From assembly GCA_002077065.1 (NCBI GenBank), contig NAJO01000045.1, positions 186,001 through 250,000 on the forward strand: a stretch of 64,000 nt of DNA, given 5' to 3'. The notes beneath the pieces were generated by a model that worked only from the letters and a program-made list of their open reading frames with translations, had not been told where the DNA came from and did no database searches. How positions within the stretch are numbered: position 1 is the stretch's first letter; each line of letters opens with the position of its first letter. Source of the DNA: Cryoendolithus antarcticus. Lineage: Eukaryota; Ascomycota; Dothideomycetes; Cladosporiales; Cladosporiaceae. The position numbers and the translations under genes were made by a program. Below, one piece after another: positions 46,121 through 56,517 of this stretch.

Positions 46121-47315
46121 GCTGCCCGGAGATCATGTAGTCAGGTCTTCAATGGTCCAAGGAGCCCAGTGGGACCTAGATGCGGTATGCCCGATCCGAG
46201 TAGTTCTATGCAGTAAGGCTCCGGTGCCCTGTCCTAGACTAGTTGAGTCATGACAGCAGTCGGGGCTACGAAGTCTCCACTGCCGCTGGGATGAAGGCTA
46301 GTAATCGACTACACTCAAGGACATCTCAGCCATTGGAGCTCATGCACACTTCAACTTTCCCCACGATCGACATGCGGGTTAGGACCCTGCACGGTGTTCG
46401 GTCCGTCTCATGCCGCAGAGCCTCTGCCAGCGGTCGTGAACTCTCCTTGCTCCTCCTCACCATCATTCTCCAGAGCATCACTACTATCATGATACCGTCA
46501 TCAAAGCGATCACGTCTGAGGTGCGACGAGCTATATTTCCGCATCCTCCCGGCTTGTTCGCGCCTCAATTCAGACGCGATAGACATCCTATGGACGCGTA
46601 CTCTACGTCTCTCGTCAACGGCAATGTACGATGCACCAGCAACTGACGGCAACAATGTGCTGCGGTCAGCGTGAAGGTGTTGGCAGTCATGCGAAGCATA
46701 GTGATGATAGCCAATCCAAAGCATGTCGTCCGGCAAGCAACGAGCTCCCACATGTCTTGACGCGCTTCGTTGTCGACTCCCGTTGAACCACAAAGGGTCT
46801 AAACGCACAAGAATGAATGCATGTGTAAGTACCAACGATATGCGGTCTCCATTGTCTCATATGTGCGTCGCATTGCTGCAGTTCCGAGAGGTGGGGTCTT
46901 ATTGGGTGGTTGGTTCCTTCCTCGCAAGTCGCCTCCTTTGTGCCTTCCGCTCCTTGTAACGCGTTTGCCAAACATTGGAGCCCGCCGGAAACTTCTTTGC
47001 AACACCCAACTTCAACATCACCACTACCACCATCATCATCGAAATCCCATTGTTGAGATCTGCAGCTTGTTCATCACGACCGCCTGTGCTGCAAAGCACG
47101 CTTCTCGTCGTAAGTCTTCCTCCCTCTCCGGTGCTCCAGTGTCGTCGACACCAGCAAAAGCAAGTCGTGAGCTGCCTCCGAGAGATTGGCAACTCCACGT
47201 GCAAGTGGCGTTCTCTAGCGTGGAGCTGCAGCGCTTGGGGTCAAGCGCTCACTTCCACCACTTCCACACCTTCACTGAAACAAACTTGCTGGCCGAGCTA
47301 ATCACCGACAGCACG
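46121..47315. other. divergent intergenic (spt8/ZNFX1-type)
   Basis: About 1.2 kb between the two start codons. The frame of the helicase gene is open upstream to 46821, but those residues are His/Ser-rich and match nothing; they are treated as 5' leader, possibly with a leader intron. Confidence 0.4.
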
Positions 47316-50300
47316 ATGAGTGTCAACGAGAGCATTCTCGAGCGCTTCAAGCCTGCCAAAGGCAAGAACAAGATAACGAGAGCTGAGCAGAAGCCCAATC
47401 AAATTCAACTCTGGATCCAGGAGCCCAAACTGAACCCTCGCGTTCGTCAATACTTCGAGCCAGTCATCAAGCCGCAGGACGCTGGTGCATGGCTGGAGCG
47501 TCTTGAGATTCCTGCACCAGCGGAGCTGCTGGAGCTGAACCCTGATGGCACCAATGCATCAGACACTGTTGAAGTTGTTCCAAACAAGCCTGTCGGCGCC
47601 TGGAGTTCCAAGGGTGAGTCTGATGACTGACAGCCGCCCGACTATCGCAGTGCTGATGTATCCACAGAAGCCTATCTTGGCGCACATTACGAATTGCTTC
47701 GCGAAGACGCAATTCAGCCGCTTCGCAAAGCGGTGCTTGCCTTCCGCACTGAGCCTGAGCAATTCGAAGAGTTCTTCGGGAATACTCTGGGGATCTACCA
47801 AAATGTATGTGCCTCCACTGGTCTCCCGACGATGTACGTGACGCGACAGGCTGACCGTGACTGCAGGTCCACGCCGTTGGGCTCGTCTGCTCCACGCGCG
47901 GCATTGCTCTCAGGGTTACCTTCAGCACCTTCCGTGCGCAGAAGCGGATCATTTGGGAGCAATCCAAGCGCCTCATCACGGGTAGCTTAGTCTTACTCAG
48001 CACCAAAGCCGACCGGTTCAAGTCAAAGCTGATCGTCGCCACTGTGGCTTCGAGAGCTCTTGCTCGTATCACGCAGAATCCGCCAGAACTCGATCTCTTC
48101 ATCGCGCACACAGACGACATCGAGATCGACCCAGCAGCCAACTTCATCATGCTTGAGGAGCGTTCCGGATACTATGAGGCCAACAAACACACACTCCTCG
48201 CACTCCAGAAGATTCGCACAGAGACATTTCCTCTGGCTGAGCACCTCGTCGCTGCTACGCCCGAAGTCTCTGCTCCCGCGTATATAAACCGGCAGCCAGT
48301 CCTTGATCTGACATCAGTCTTTGTCAACGACAGTCATGTGTCCTACGAGAAGACCGACGTACTGCATCAGTGGCCAGTTCAGGCGCAATGCGACCTCGAT
48401 GCATCACAGATCATGGCTTTGAGACGTACGCTCACCAAGAAATTTGCCATCGTCCAAGGCCCGCCAGGTACGGGCAAGACGTATGTGTCTGTCCAGGCGC
48501 TGAAGGTGATGCTCGCCAATTGGGCTTCGGGTGATCCGCCTATCATCATCGCCTGTCAAACGAATCATGCACTCGACCAGCTTCTCAACCACGTCGCCCC
48601 GTTCTGCCCAGAGCTCGCACGTCTTGGTGGCCGATCCAAAGACCGTAACTATATCAAGAGCCGCACTATGTACGAACTGCGTCAGGCCGAAGCAAACAAC
48701 AAGCTGCCTGGCAGCGCAGGCAATGGCACTCGCCAAGCGATGGCAAGACTGGAGAAAGAGATTGCGGCACTGCTTCTGCCTCTCAAACCTGACAACAAGG
48801 CCGTCCTCGACCATGACTTGCTAGCTTCACTCGGTCTACTTACCGACCATCAAGTCAAGTCACTCATCGACGGCGCATCACAATGGGTTCAAGCGAAGCA
48901 GTCCAATCCCAACCACGCAGCACGCTCGCCGCTGATGGTATGGCTGGGTGACGCTCTCGAACCTGTCCTACCGCCCGGACAGCCAGAAGAATATGGCTTC
49001 GAACTGGAAGAGGCGGATCTTGAGTATGAGCAGCTGAAGGACATCGAAGCTGAGGGAGCGGCCAAAGATGACGAGGAAGTCGACACACTTTATGGCAATA
49101 GCTATTCACTTGCAGACAACTTCACTGGCCGCAAGAACGTTGTTTCGACGCAGAAGATCAGCGCATACCTTCACCGTCAAGATCTCTGGCAGATACCAGA
49201 GGCCGCCAGGGGTGCAGTCTATCGTCACCTGCAGAAAGAGACGAAGGACAAGATCCGTGACAGCATTCGGCCCCTTGCGAAGCAATACAACACACAAGCA
49301 CGCCTGCGCCAGATCGGCACCTGGGAGCGTGACGAGACCATCTTGCGCAACCAGAAGGTCATTGGCGTTACCACCACTGGATTGAGCAAATATCGCGGCC
49401 TTATCGCAGCCTTGCAGCCTCGTGTCGTCCTCATCGAAGAAGCTGCCGAGACACTCGAAGCACCCGTGGTCGCTGCGTGTGTGCCTTCACTTCAGCAACT
49501 CATCCTGGTTGGCGACCACAAGCAGTTGCGTCCTCACTGTCATGTGAAGCAACATGAGAACAAGCCTTACTACCTCAACGTCTCGCTGTTCGAGCGCATG
49601 GTCAACAACAACGTCGAGTTCGACACTCTTGTAAAGCAGCGCCGCATGGTTCCCGAGATCCGCCGTCTGCTGTACCCGATCTATGGCGACCTCATCAAAG
49701 ACCACGACAGCGTTCGCAATCCGGCTCTCCGTCCAGATGTGCCAGGTATGGGTGGCGTGAACTCATACTTCTTCACTCATCAATGGCCGGAGAAGCGCGA
49801 TGACTTGATGTCTTGCGTCAACAGTGACGAGGGCGACATGATCGTCGGCTTCGTCGAGTATCTGGTCTACAACGGCATGAAGACGGAGAACATCACCGTC
49901 CTCACCTTTTACAACGGGCAGCGCAAGTACATCCTGAGCACACTGCGCAAGTCACTGATCCTGCAAGGCCGTCAATTCAACGTCGTCACCGTTGACTCAT
50001 ACCAGGGCGAGGAGAACGACATCGTCATCCTCTCGCTCGTCCGTAGCAACGACAAGGGCCAGGTGGGCTTTCTCAGCAATGACAACCGCGTCTGCGTAGC
50101 GCTCTCCCGCGCGAAGCGTGGTTTCTATCTCTTCGGTAACGGCATGCTACTCTTCAAGTCCAAGACTTGGGCGCAAGTCCTCACCATGCTCGCTGGCCAA
50201 CACAAGAAGTGCAAGACCGATCGCCCTAAGATCGAGCCCAGCCGTCTGAACGAGCAGCTACCAATCCGCTGCAGCAATCACAACAACCTCACGAACATCA

Positions 50301-50971
50301 AGGACGCCAACGACTGGGACGGTATCGCTGGCGGCTGCACTATGCCTTGCAAGCAGAAGCTCCCCTGCGGCCACGCCTGCACCCTCAACTGCCACCCTTT
50401 CTCCCACGACCTCGTGCCCTGCCAGCAGATCTGCTCCCGCAAGCTCGCCTGCGGCCACAACTGCACCGCTCCCTGCGCCAGCCCTTGTGTCTGCAAAATC
50501 TGCACCAAGACTCGCCGCGGTACCCCACCTCAGTCAAGTACGGCTGTCGTGCCTTTCGATGGCATCGAGCGCCTCGCGCCGCAGCTCAGCTCCGGCTCGT
50601 CCAACAGCTGGAAGTCCTTCGCTCACGATGAGAGTGCGCGCTATGCTGCTATCGTTTCGGAGCCTGTGTCGTTGCGCTCGAGCCCGAAGAAGAACGAGGA
50701 TGATGTGCTGGTTGATGATGGGTCTGGTGAGGAGGAGAAGTTGAAGAAGGTTAGTACGGGCTTGCAGCAGTTGGCGCTGGGACTTGATGGCACGACGAGC
50801 GCGCCTATGAGTCTTTGCTCTGGGTCTTCTGGGGAAGGGAGCCGTACGGTAACCGCTGGGAAGGGGCAGGCGATGTTGGTGGACAGTGTGGGTGCGGGGC
50901 TGGGTACGGAGATGAGTGGGTATGGGAAGATGCCTCGTGGGTTTGTGGAGGGCGAGTGCTTGCTTGACTGA
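47316..50971 (+). CDS. ZNFX1-type SF1 helicase with NFX1 zinc finger
   Basis: Large Upf1-like superfamily 1 helicase of 1179 residues. Exons 47316-47613, 47668-47804 and 47867-50971. The N-terminal region keeps the family blocks AGAWLERLEIPAPAE and EAYLGAHYELLREDAIQPLR. Walker A is GPPGTGKT at about 343-350, followed by ACQTNHALDQLL (motif Ia); motif II is EEAAE at about 669-673 and motif III ILVGDHKQLRP. Motifs V-VI are VTVDSYQGEENDIVILSLVRSN and NDNRVCVALSRAKRG. An NFX1-type Cys/His finger (CGHACTLNCHPFSHD, CGHNCTAPC) lies near residue 970-1030, and the tail is disordered. Relatives include human ZNFX1 and S. pombe Hrr1, a partner of the RNA-dependent RNA polymerase in heterochromatic RNAi. 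RNA-silencing function is inferred from family. Confidence 0.93.
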
Positions 50972-51502
50972 GATGAGATGGAAGCGGAAGAGATGAAAGG
51001 AATGAAAGGCACGAGCGTCGCAGTGAAGAGACGGTCGAACTCGCGCACGCAGCATGGCTCGAGCACAGCATGGTCACTGACCAACATGACGGCATGAATA
51101 ACGACAGCATTGCATACCCGAGCAGGCGTAGCTCACAGACAGAGACATCAGCAGTAGCTCAGAGATAGAAGCACAATGGCGTACACCTTGCTCTCTACAA
51201 AAATAGTCCGCTCACCATGCCTCGCCACCTCCTGCACAACGATATGCCAACTGCACTCCATCTGCCCCATCCTCCATCCCGCCCATCCCTCCAACCCCAC
51301 ACTCGATCCTCCATTCAACCCCTTCCAACGACCATCCAATTTCCTCACAAATCGCCCCCTCCACCACCCCCTCCGCGAAATCCTACACTAACAACCAAAA
51401 CCCAAACGCCCCAATCGCCCCAATCCCCACAACACAAAAAATTCCCAGAACGCCGACTCCCGCAAAAACGCACAGCGCAACCCCCTCAACGCCCCAGAGC
51501 CA
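50972..51502. other. convergent intergenic with strong C/A skew
   Basis: About 530 bp between converging stops. From about 51215 to 51500 the plus strand is strongly C- and A-rich. The minus strand therefore reads as hydrophobic residues, including an in-frame extension of the next gene (see findings). Confidence 0.4.
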
Positions 51503-53493
51503 CTAACCCGGCTCCTTCCTCCCACCTCCACCCCTCGGTTGCACAGCCCCCAGCACGGGTGTAGGCGCCGGCGGAGGCGGGTAGTAGTCCCCTGGATCGC
51601 CTTCATCTGGGTACGGGTCGCCTTCAGCACCGACGGGCTCATACTCGTCGCCGTATTCGTCGTCGTCGTAGTAGTCTTCGCCTTCTAGCGGGGGGATGTT
51701 GGGGTCGTAGGATAGATCGCCTTGCACCGGCGGCGCAGCAGCCGCAGCATTGCTGTTATTGCCCTTGTTCTTCCCTTTCTTGCCTTTCCGATTCTTCATC
51801 TTCGCCTTCTCCAGCAGCCTCCGTTTCTCAGCTGCTTTCTTCCGCTCCGCGCGATCTTTAATCTCGTAACTCCTTATCAGCGCTCTGGGCGGGACGCCAA
51901 AGATGTCTTCGTATTCGCAGAACTCGCAGATCCAGAGGTCTTTTGCGCTGGGGGAAGGGCGGTGGTGGTAGTTTGTGTATTCTTGCTGGAGTTTGCGCTG
52001 GCGGGCTGCGAGGGCGTATTCTTTGGTGGGGTTGCGCCGGCGGCGGGGTTTCGCAGGGGCAGGTTGTTGGGGGGCGGGAGGGGGTTGAGCGGCGCGCGGC
52101 GGTGGGCCGGAGTTGGAGGAGCGAGGAGGGAGGGTTTGCGTGCCTTGGTTTGTGGCTCTGCGGAGGGCGGGAGCGCCGTTCGGAGCGCGAGGAGCACTGT
52201 TGCTTGGGGTTGGCGTGGCGAAGCCGGCGCGGTAGGCGGCTTCTTGGGCTTGGTCGGCCATTTTGCTGGCGCTGTCGGATTCGCAGGTGAAGGTGAATTG
52301 GGTTTTGGGGGTGACGGAAGTCGAGGCGGATTGGTGGAGGAGGCTGATGTTCTCCTTGCCCTTCTGTGGAGTCAAGGGACCTTGCTCGGCGGCGGTCTTG
52401 ATGGCTTGGGAGATGATGCCGCCGGTGTTGGAGTCTGCAGCTTTGAGAGAAAAGGAGTCAGTCGTTGTCTCGGAGGTAAGGCTGCACGTGACATCATGAC
52501 TCCGAGTCGACTTACCTTGTCTTCCATCAGTCTCTCCAGTCCTCATGGGCGCCCGACCGCTGACAGTGTTTGCGTTGGTACTGCTGGCAGTCCAACTTGC
52601 GAGTGGTCGCCGCCCGCTCGGTCGTCCATACCTCCCACGGCCCGCTCCGCTGATGCCCGTTCCTGATGGTGCTGCAGCGCCATGCTGTTGCTGGTACTGC
52701 ACAGCATGATGCTCATCCGCTGCGCCATCATTATTGATGCCCATGCTCGCCATCTCGGCGCTGAGAGTGCTTTGGTGGACAGAGGAAGTGCTAGACAGCG
52801 GTATCTTCCGCTTCTTCTTGTTGCTCGTATTCTCAAAGCTCTCGTACCCATCTGCACTTGACGCTGCTGAACCCGTGCCTGCAGCTGCCTTTCCACTCCG
52901 CGATGCTTCTACCAATCGTCGCTGCACAGGCTCGAGAGGCGGCTTGCCATTGGGCTGCATTGCGGAAAGGGGTTCGTAGCGGTGGTCTGGGTGATCGAAC
53001 TCCACCTCCTCGTCACCACTGTCAAGATCATCGTGCTTGCAAGTGCAGTGGTCATGAACCTCCTGCTGATCATGATCATGGTCGTGGTGGTGGTGATGGT
53101 GGTGATGATGCGCTTCACCATTGGTGGCAGGTCTTGCGTTGCTCTCCTGCGGTGCCTGATTGACCGGGGCAGCAATCGGCGGCGGCGATGCAGGGTAGAC
53201 AATCGTGTTCTGCTGCTCAGGTGACAGGCGTGACTTGAGCTTCCTGTTCGGCAGCGGTCGAATAGCTCGATCGGGGTAGATGGGGGATGCGGTGTCGGGG
53301 GATCTCGCGGCGGAGAATGATGATGATCGGGAGTAGGCGTAGCTATCTGCTGTAGTAGCAGGTCACGTTAGTCGGCTGTTGTCTGGTATCTCGCACCGAG
53401 GTGCCAGATTATAGCCATCCCGCCGGCTGGAAACCAGAATATGTGTTCCCTCCCACCGCATCTCAATGAAAACGTACCCATTGCCGTAGCCAT
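51503..53493 (-). CDS. conserved fungal protein with His run and CxxC motif
   Basis: Predicted 593 residues from exons 53493-53478, 53349-52516 and 52434-51503. I recognise it as a type widespread in filamentous fungi but know no function. The N-terminus (MATAM, then YAYSRSSSFSAAR, RAIRPLPNRKLKSRLSPEQ) is a conserved opening. Next comes nine consecutive His, DHDHD and HDHCTCKH, a likely metal-binding patch near residues 85-115. The middle is low complexity (Gln, Ser, Ala, Pro). The conserved core near the C-terminus reads KEYALAARQRKLQQEY, then DLWICEFCEYEDIFGVPPRALIR and a basic helix (KDRAERKKAAEKRRLLEKAK). The tail is Asp/Glu/Tyr/Pro-rich. Intron 1 has a tandem CAGCAG acceptor; intron 2 (81 nt, GTAAGT...CTGCAG) is stop-free. 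Confidence 0.82.
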
Positions 53494-54305
53494 GTTCGCT
53501 CTCCTCTGCGCCTCCTCTCCCTGCTCCGCTATCCAATGGAGCAGTCCAGGTGTATTCGATGCCTTTCGGTATATGCGTCAATGCCACAACGCAGCTCTCG
53601 CCCAGCGAAATGCACTATCATATGCGTCAGTCCACAATCCCCGTATATGTAAGCATCGTTTCCCGCCGTACACGGTCCCACAAGACAGGATAAGCAGGAC
53701 GTACATGAGCAAATGCAAGACCACACACAAGGGTGTTGAGCAAGCCAAATGATAGTGGACAGGTGGTGTATATCAATGATCGATATGTGTGTGTGTGCTT
53801 GCGTAGTGGTGCTTGCTGGCCGGCGACTCGACCACACACTGCCGAGCTCGCCAGCCGAATCGGGCAGTAGCCCCGACTACATCTCTCCTTTATATGAGTG
53901 GTGACAGATCCCCTCCCTTCCATCTCCCACGAATCGCTCTTTTCATCTCGGTATCTACACATCTCTCCATGGCAGAGACTCGTTGCCTAAGCATCTACCG
54001 ATCGCGTCACAGCGAACGAGGCCGTATCAGCACTGCCTTCGAGAGCGACATGACTCAACCGCTGCTGTTTCTCGCCCGTCAATCGACTACGAAAGGAGAC
54101 TTGCGGTGCGAATTACAATAACATAGGCAGCATCAGACTTTATCGGAGAGGCTGGCTTCCGCTAATGACCGCAAATGGCCTCAAGACATTCGCTTGATAT
54201 GCAAGAGCAGTACTCTCATACTCATTTCCTTTGCCATTCCGTTGAACCCCTTCATGCCGATTTCGCCATCGTTCTCCTCGATTTGGACCACAATTTCCTC
54301 GTGCC
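53494..54305. other. tandem intergenic
   Basis: About 810 bp upstream of the His-rich protein gene. Contains a short (GT)n run near 53787-53799. Open frames here are short and unsupported. Confidence 0.4.
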
Positions 54306-56177
54306 TTAACTTCCATTACCCTCTGCCCCACTCGGCTCCAGTACCATGCAAACTTCCGGCAACACCCCCACCCACGCCCTCTCCGTCACACCCCTCTCCC
54401 TCACCCCCTCCTCATCTTCAACCCAATACCTCTCCCTATCATTCTCATAAACCCCACAGATCTCTCCCACGGCACTTTGCAGCATTCTCAATCTGACAGC
54501 TGCTTCCCCTAACAGCTCGTCCCCTCTCCTTAACTCCCTCTCCAACCCCAGCAGCACCTCCTCCCCTTTCTGCATCAACAATTTCGAAGCCTGCGTCAAG
54601 CGCATGCTGATTTCGCCGAAGATCTGCACAAGCTCCGGCAGCTGTCTATCTCTTGAAGCTATGAATGCTTCCCCGACGATCTGCTGGAAAGCAGGGAGAA
54701 TCCAGGGTGAGGTTCGGGCCGCCAATGGCGAGGAGTGGTACAGTTGGCCAAGAGCGAGGTAAGCCGGGGCGTAGTGGTGGAGACTTGCGAGGAGGGCGGT
54801 GTGGTGCTCGCGGAGCTCGGGCAGGGATTGCGTGGCGTGGGTGGTGAGGTCGGGGACGAAAGTCTGATTGTTTCCGGGGTCCCGCCGCGGCGACTGGAGC
54901 ATTCGAGGCTGAGAAGGTGGCGTATGGTTTTGCATCGACCTCAACGCGAGATCTGGACTGCAGTACAGCGCTGGCGGCGTCCCGGCCAACGACGGCAAAG
55001 GCTGCGCTCTTCTCCTCCACTCCGGCAGCCTCGACGTCTCTTGATGAACGGCAGGCTTGAACTCCACCGCTTGCACATTGAAAATGAACGGCTTCAATCC
55101 ACTTCTCTCATGCTTACTCGACGCAGAGTCAAAGGATTCTGGTCCGCCTCTCTCTTGTACACTACTCGCCCTTCGCCTAACCGGCGTCCAATCAAATTTC
55201 ACCGGACTCCTCGGCGACACCGTACCTCCCGAAATCAGGCCATCCGATGCATTCGAAGCCTGCGCCGTGGTGCCCGAAAGCAGGCTATCCTGCGACTGCC
55301 GCATGGCTGCGCGGTTGATAGCCGTACTAAGGGCGTGTTTGAGGGATTTTTTGCGTGCGCGTCGCTCGGGGGAGGATTGCGAGCTCAGGCCAGGGAGAAC
55401 GAGTCGCGGTGTCGCTGACGCGGGTGGTTGCTGCTGAGGTAGCAGGGATAGAAGGTGAAGGGTGGTGCTGCGGTGGCGGTGCAGTGGTGGTGCTGGTCCT
55501 TTGGCCTCCTCGGCGCTTTCGCTCTCTACTTCGTGGGCTGCTTCTTCGGTTGGTGGGATTTGCTGGGCTTGTGGCTCTGGCTTCTGTTTCTGGTCCGCGC
55601 TGTAGCTCTCGACGAAGTCAACGACGGCTTCGGGTGGTGGGAGTTCGAATGACTCCTTGCACTCTCGCTGGACCGATGATTCTGGTCGCTTGGTCTGCTC
55701 CGCGTTCTGGCTCTCGACTGCGTCAACGACCTCCTCTAACGCCTTCGCGGATGGCTCACTTCGCTTCTTACGCTCCGGTCGCTTCTGATAAACTGCGCTC
55801 GCCTGACGCGGTTTCGGCTTCCCTTGCGCCTCGATCTGCTTGCTGAGTCGTTCCTTATCTGTTTCGCTGAACCTCACTCCCTCAACGATGATCTTCTCGG
55901 TTAGTACGGGAATATTAGTTTCAAACGATGTGTCTGTTCCAGTCTGCTGCTGCTGCTGCTGCCGCCGCCACGCTGGTGTGTCACGCACAAGTTCACTGAT
56001 CACTAGGGGGCTTACCTGGCAGAACCCGTACTCCTTCACTTCCCTTCCTAACACGGAATTCCAATACCGATGCTGAGCGATCGCGCAGCCAACGAGCGCG
56101 GCGATAGTGATGCTGCAAGATCTAAGAACCGATAGCGATGCGATAGTGATGTCGATTAGATGGCGCAGCAAGCGCAT
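54306..56177 (-). CDS. unknown protein with N-terminal hydrophobic segment
   Basis: Single-exon frame for 623 residues; no domain recognised. Residues about 8-35 (ITIASLSVLRSCSITIAALVGCAIAQ) are hydrophobic and could be a signal anchor. A six-Gln run follows near residue 74, then a long region of Glu/Lys/Pro-rich repeats in which EAVVDFVES and EEVVDAVES segments recur. The part from about 270 is basic (SSPERRARKKSLKHAL), and the last 200 residues look helical and globular (LPELREHHTALLASLHHYAPAYLALG, EEVLLGLERELRRGDELLGEAAVRLRMLQ). The length of open frame supports a real gene. It may be lineage-restricted. An upstream exon or different start cannot be excluded. Confidence 0.6.
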   Translation of the reverse strand: MRLLRHLIDITIASLSVLRSCSITIAALVGCAIAQHRYWNSVLGREVKEYGFCQVSPLVISELVRDTPAWRRQQQQQQTGTDTSFETNIPVLTEKIIVEGVRFSETDKERLSKQIEAQGKPKPRQASAVYQKRPERKKRSEPSAKALEEVVDAVESQNAEQTKRPESSVQRECKESFELPPPEAVVDFVESYSADQKQKPEPQAQQIPPTEEAAHEVESESAEEAKGPAPPLHRHRSTTLHLLSLLPQQQPPASATPRLVLPGLSSQSSPERRARKKSLKHALSTAINRAAMRQSQDSLLSGTTAQASNASDGLISGGTVSPRSPVKFDWTPVRRRASSVQERGGPESFDSASSKHERSGLKPFIFNVQAVEFKPAVHQETSRLPEWRRRAQPLPSLAGTPPALYCSPDLALRSMQNHTPPSQPRMLQSPRRDPGNNQTFVPDLTTHATQSLPELREHHTALLASLHHYAPAYLALGQLYHSSPLAARTSPWILPAFQQIVGEAFIASRDRQLPELVQIFGEISMRLTQASKLLMQKGEEVLLGLERELRRGDELLGEAAVRLRMLQSAVGEICGVYENDRERYWVEDEEGVRERGVTERAWVGVLPEVCMVLEPSGAEGNGS

Positions 56178-56517
56178 CGTTGCGAGGAAGCGATGGTGGT
56201 ATCCATGTAGTCAAGCGATGAGGTGAATGATGGTGGTGAATGGGTGGAGTGGACGCAAGAGGGTGCGGTGTTGACATGTGATGGGCTGGGGCGTGAGGAA
56301 GGTACGGAGAGGGTAGGTGTAGTGTCAGGGGTTCCTTCTCTGATGATGGCTCTTACATTGATCCTAATCTGAGTGTGTCCCGTTGACATGACCACCATTT
56401 ACAGCTGCGTCAACATACTTTTGCATTCGCTACAACAGTGTAGCCAGTGCGATGACACGTCTGCACGTGAGGTCAGCGCCTGTCACCACTCTCAACTCAA
56501 ATTCTTCAGACCTACCA
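56178..56517. other. short tandem intergenic
   Basis: About 340 bp between two minus-strand genes; promoter of the downstream gene and 3' end of the upstream one. Nothing else seen. Confidence 0.4.

Noticed and set aside
46821..47315. upstream extension of the ZNFX1-type protein
   Set aside because: The frame is open but the residues are unlike the family, which starts close to MSVNESILERF; treated as leader.
51722..52666. 314-codon plus-strand open frame opposite the His-rich protein gene
   Set aside because: It is antisense to a conserved coding region with strong low-complexity bias; its own translation has no family resemblance.
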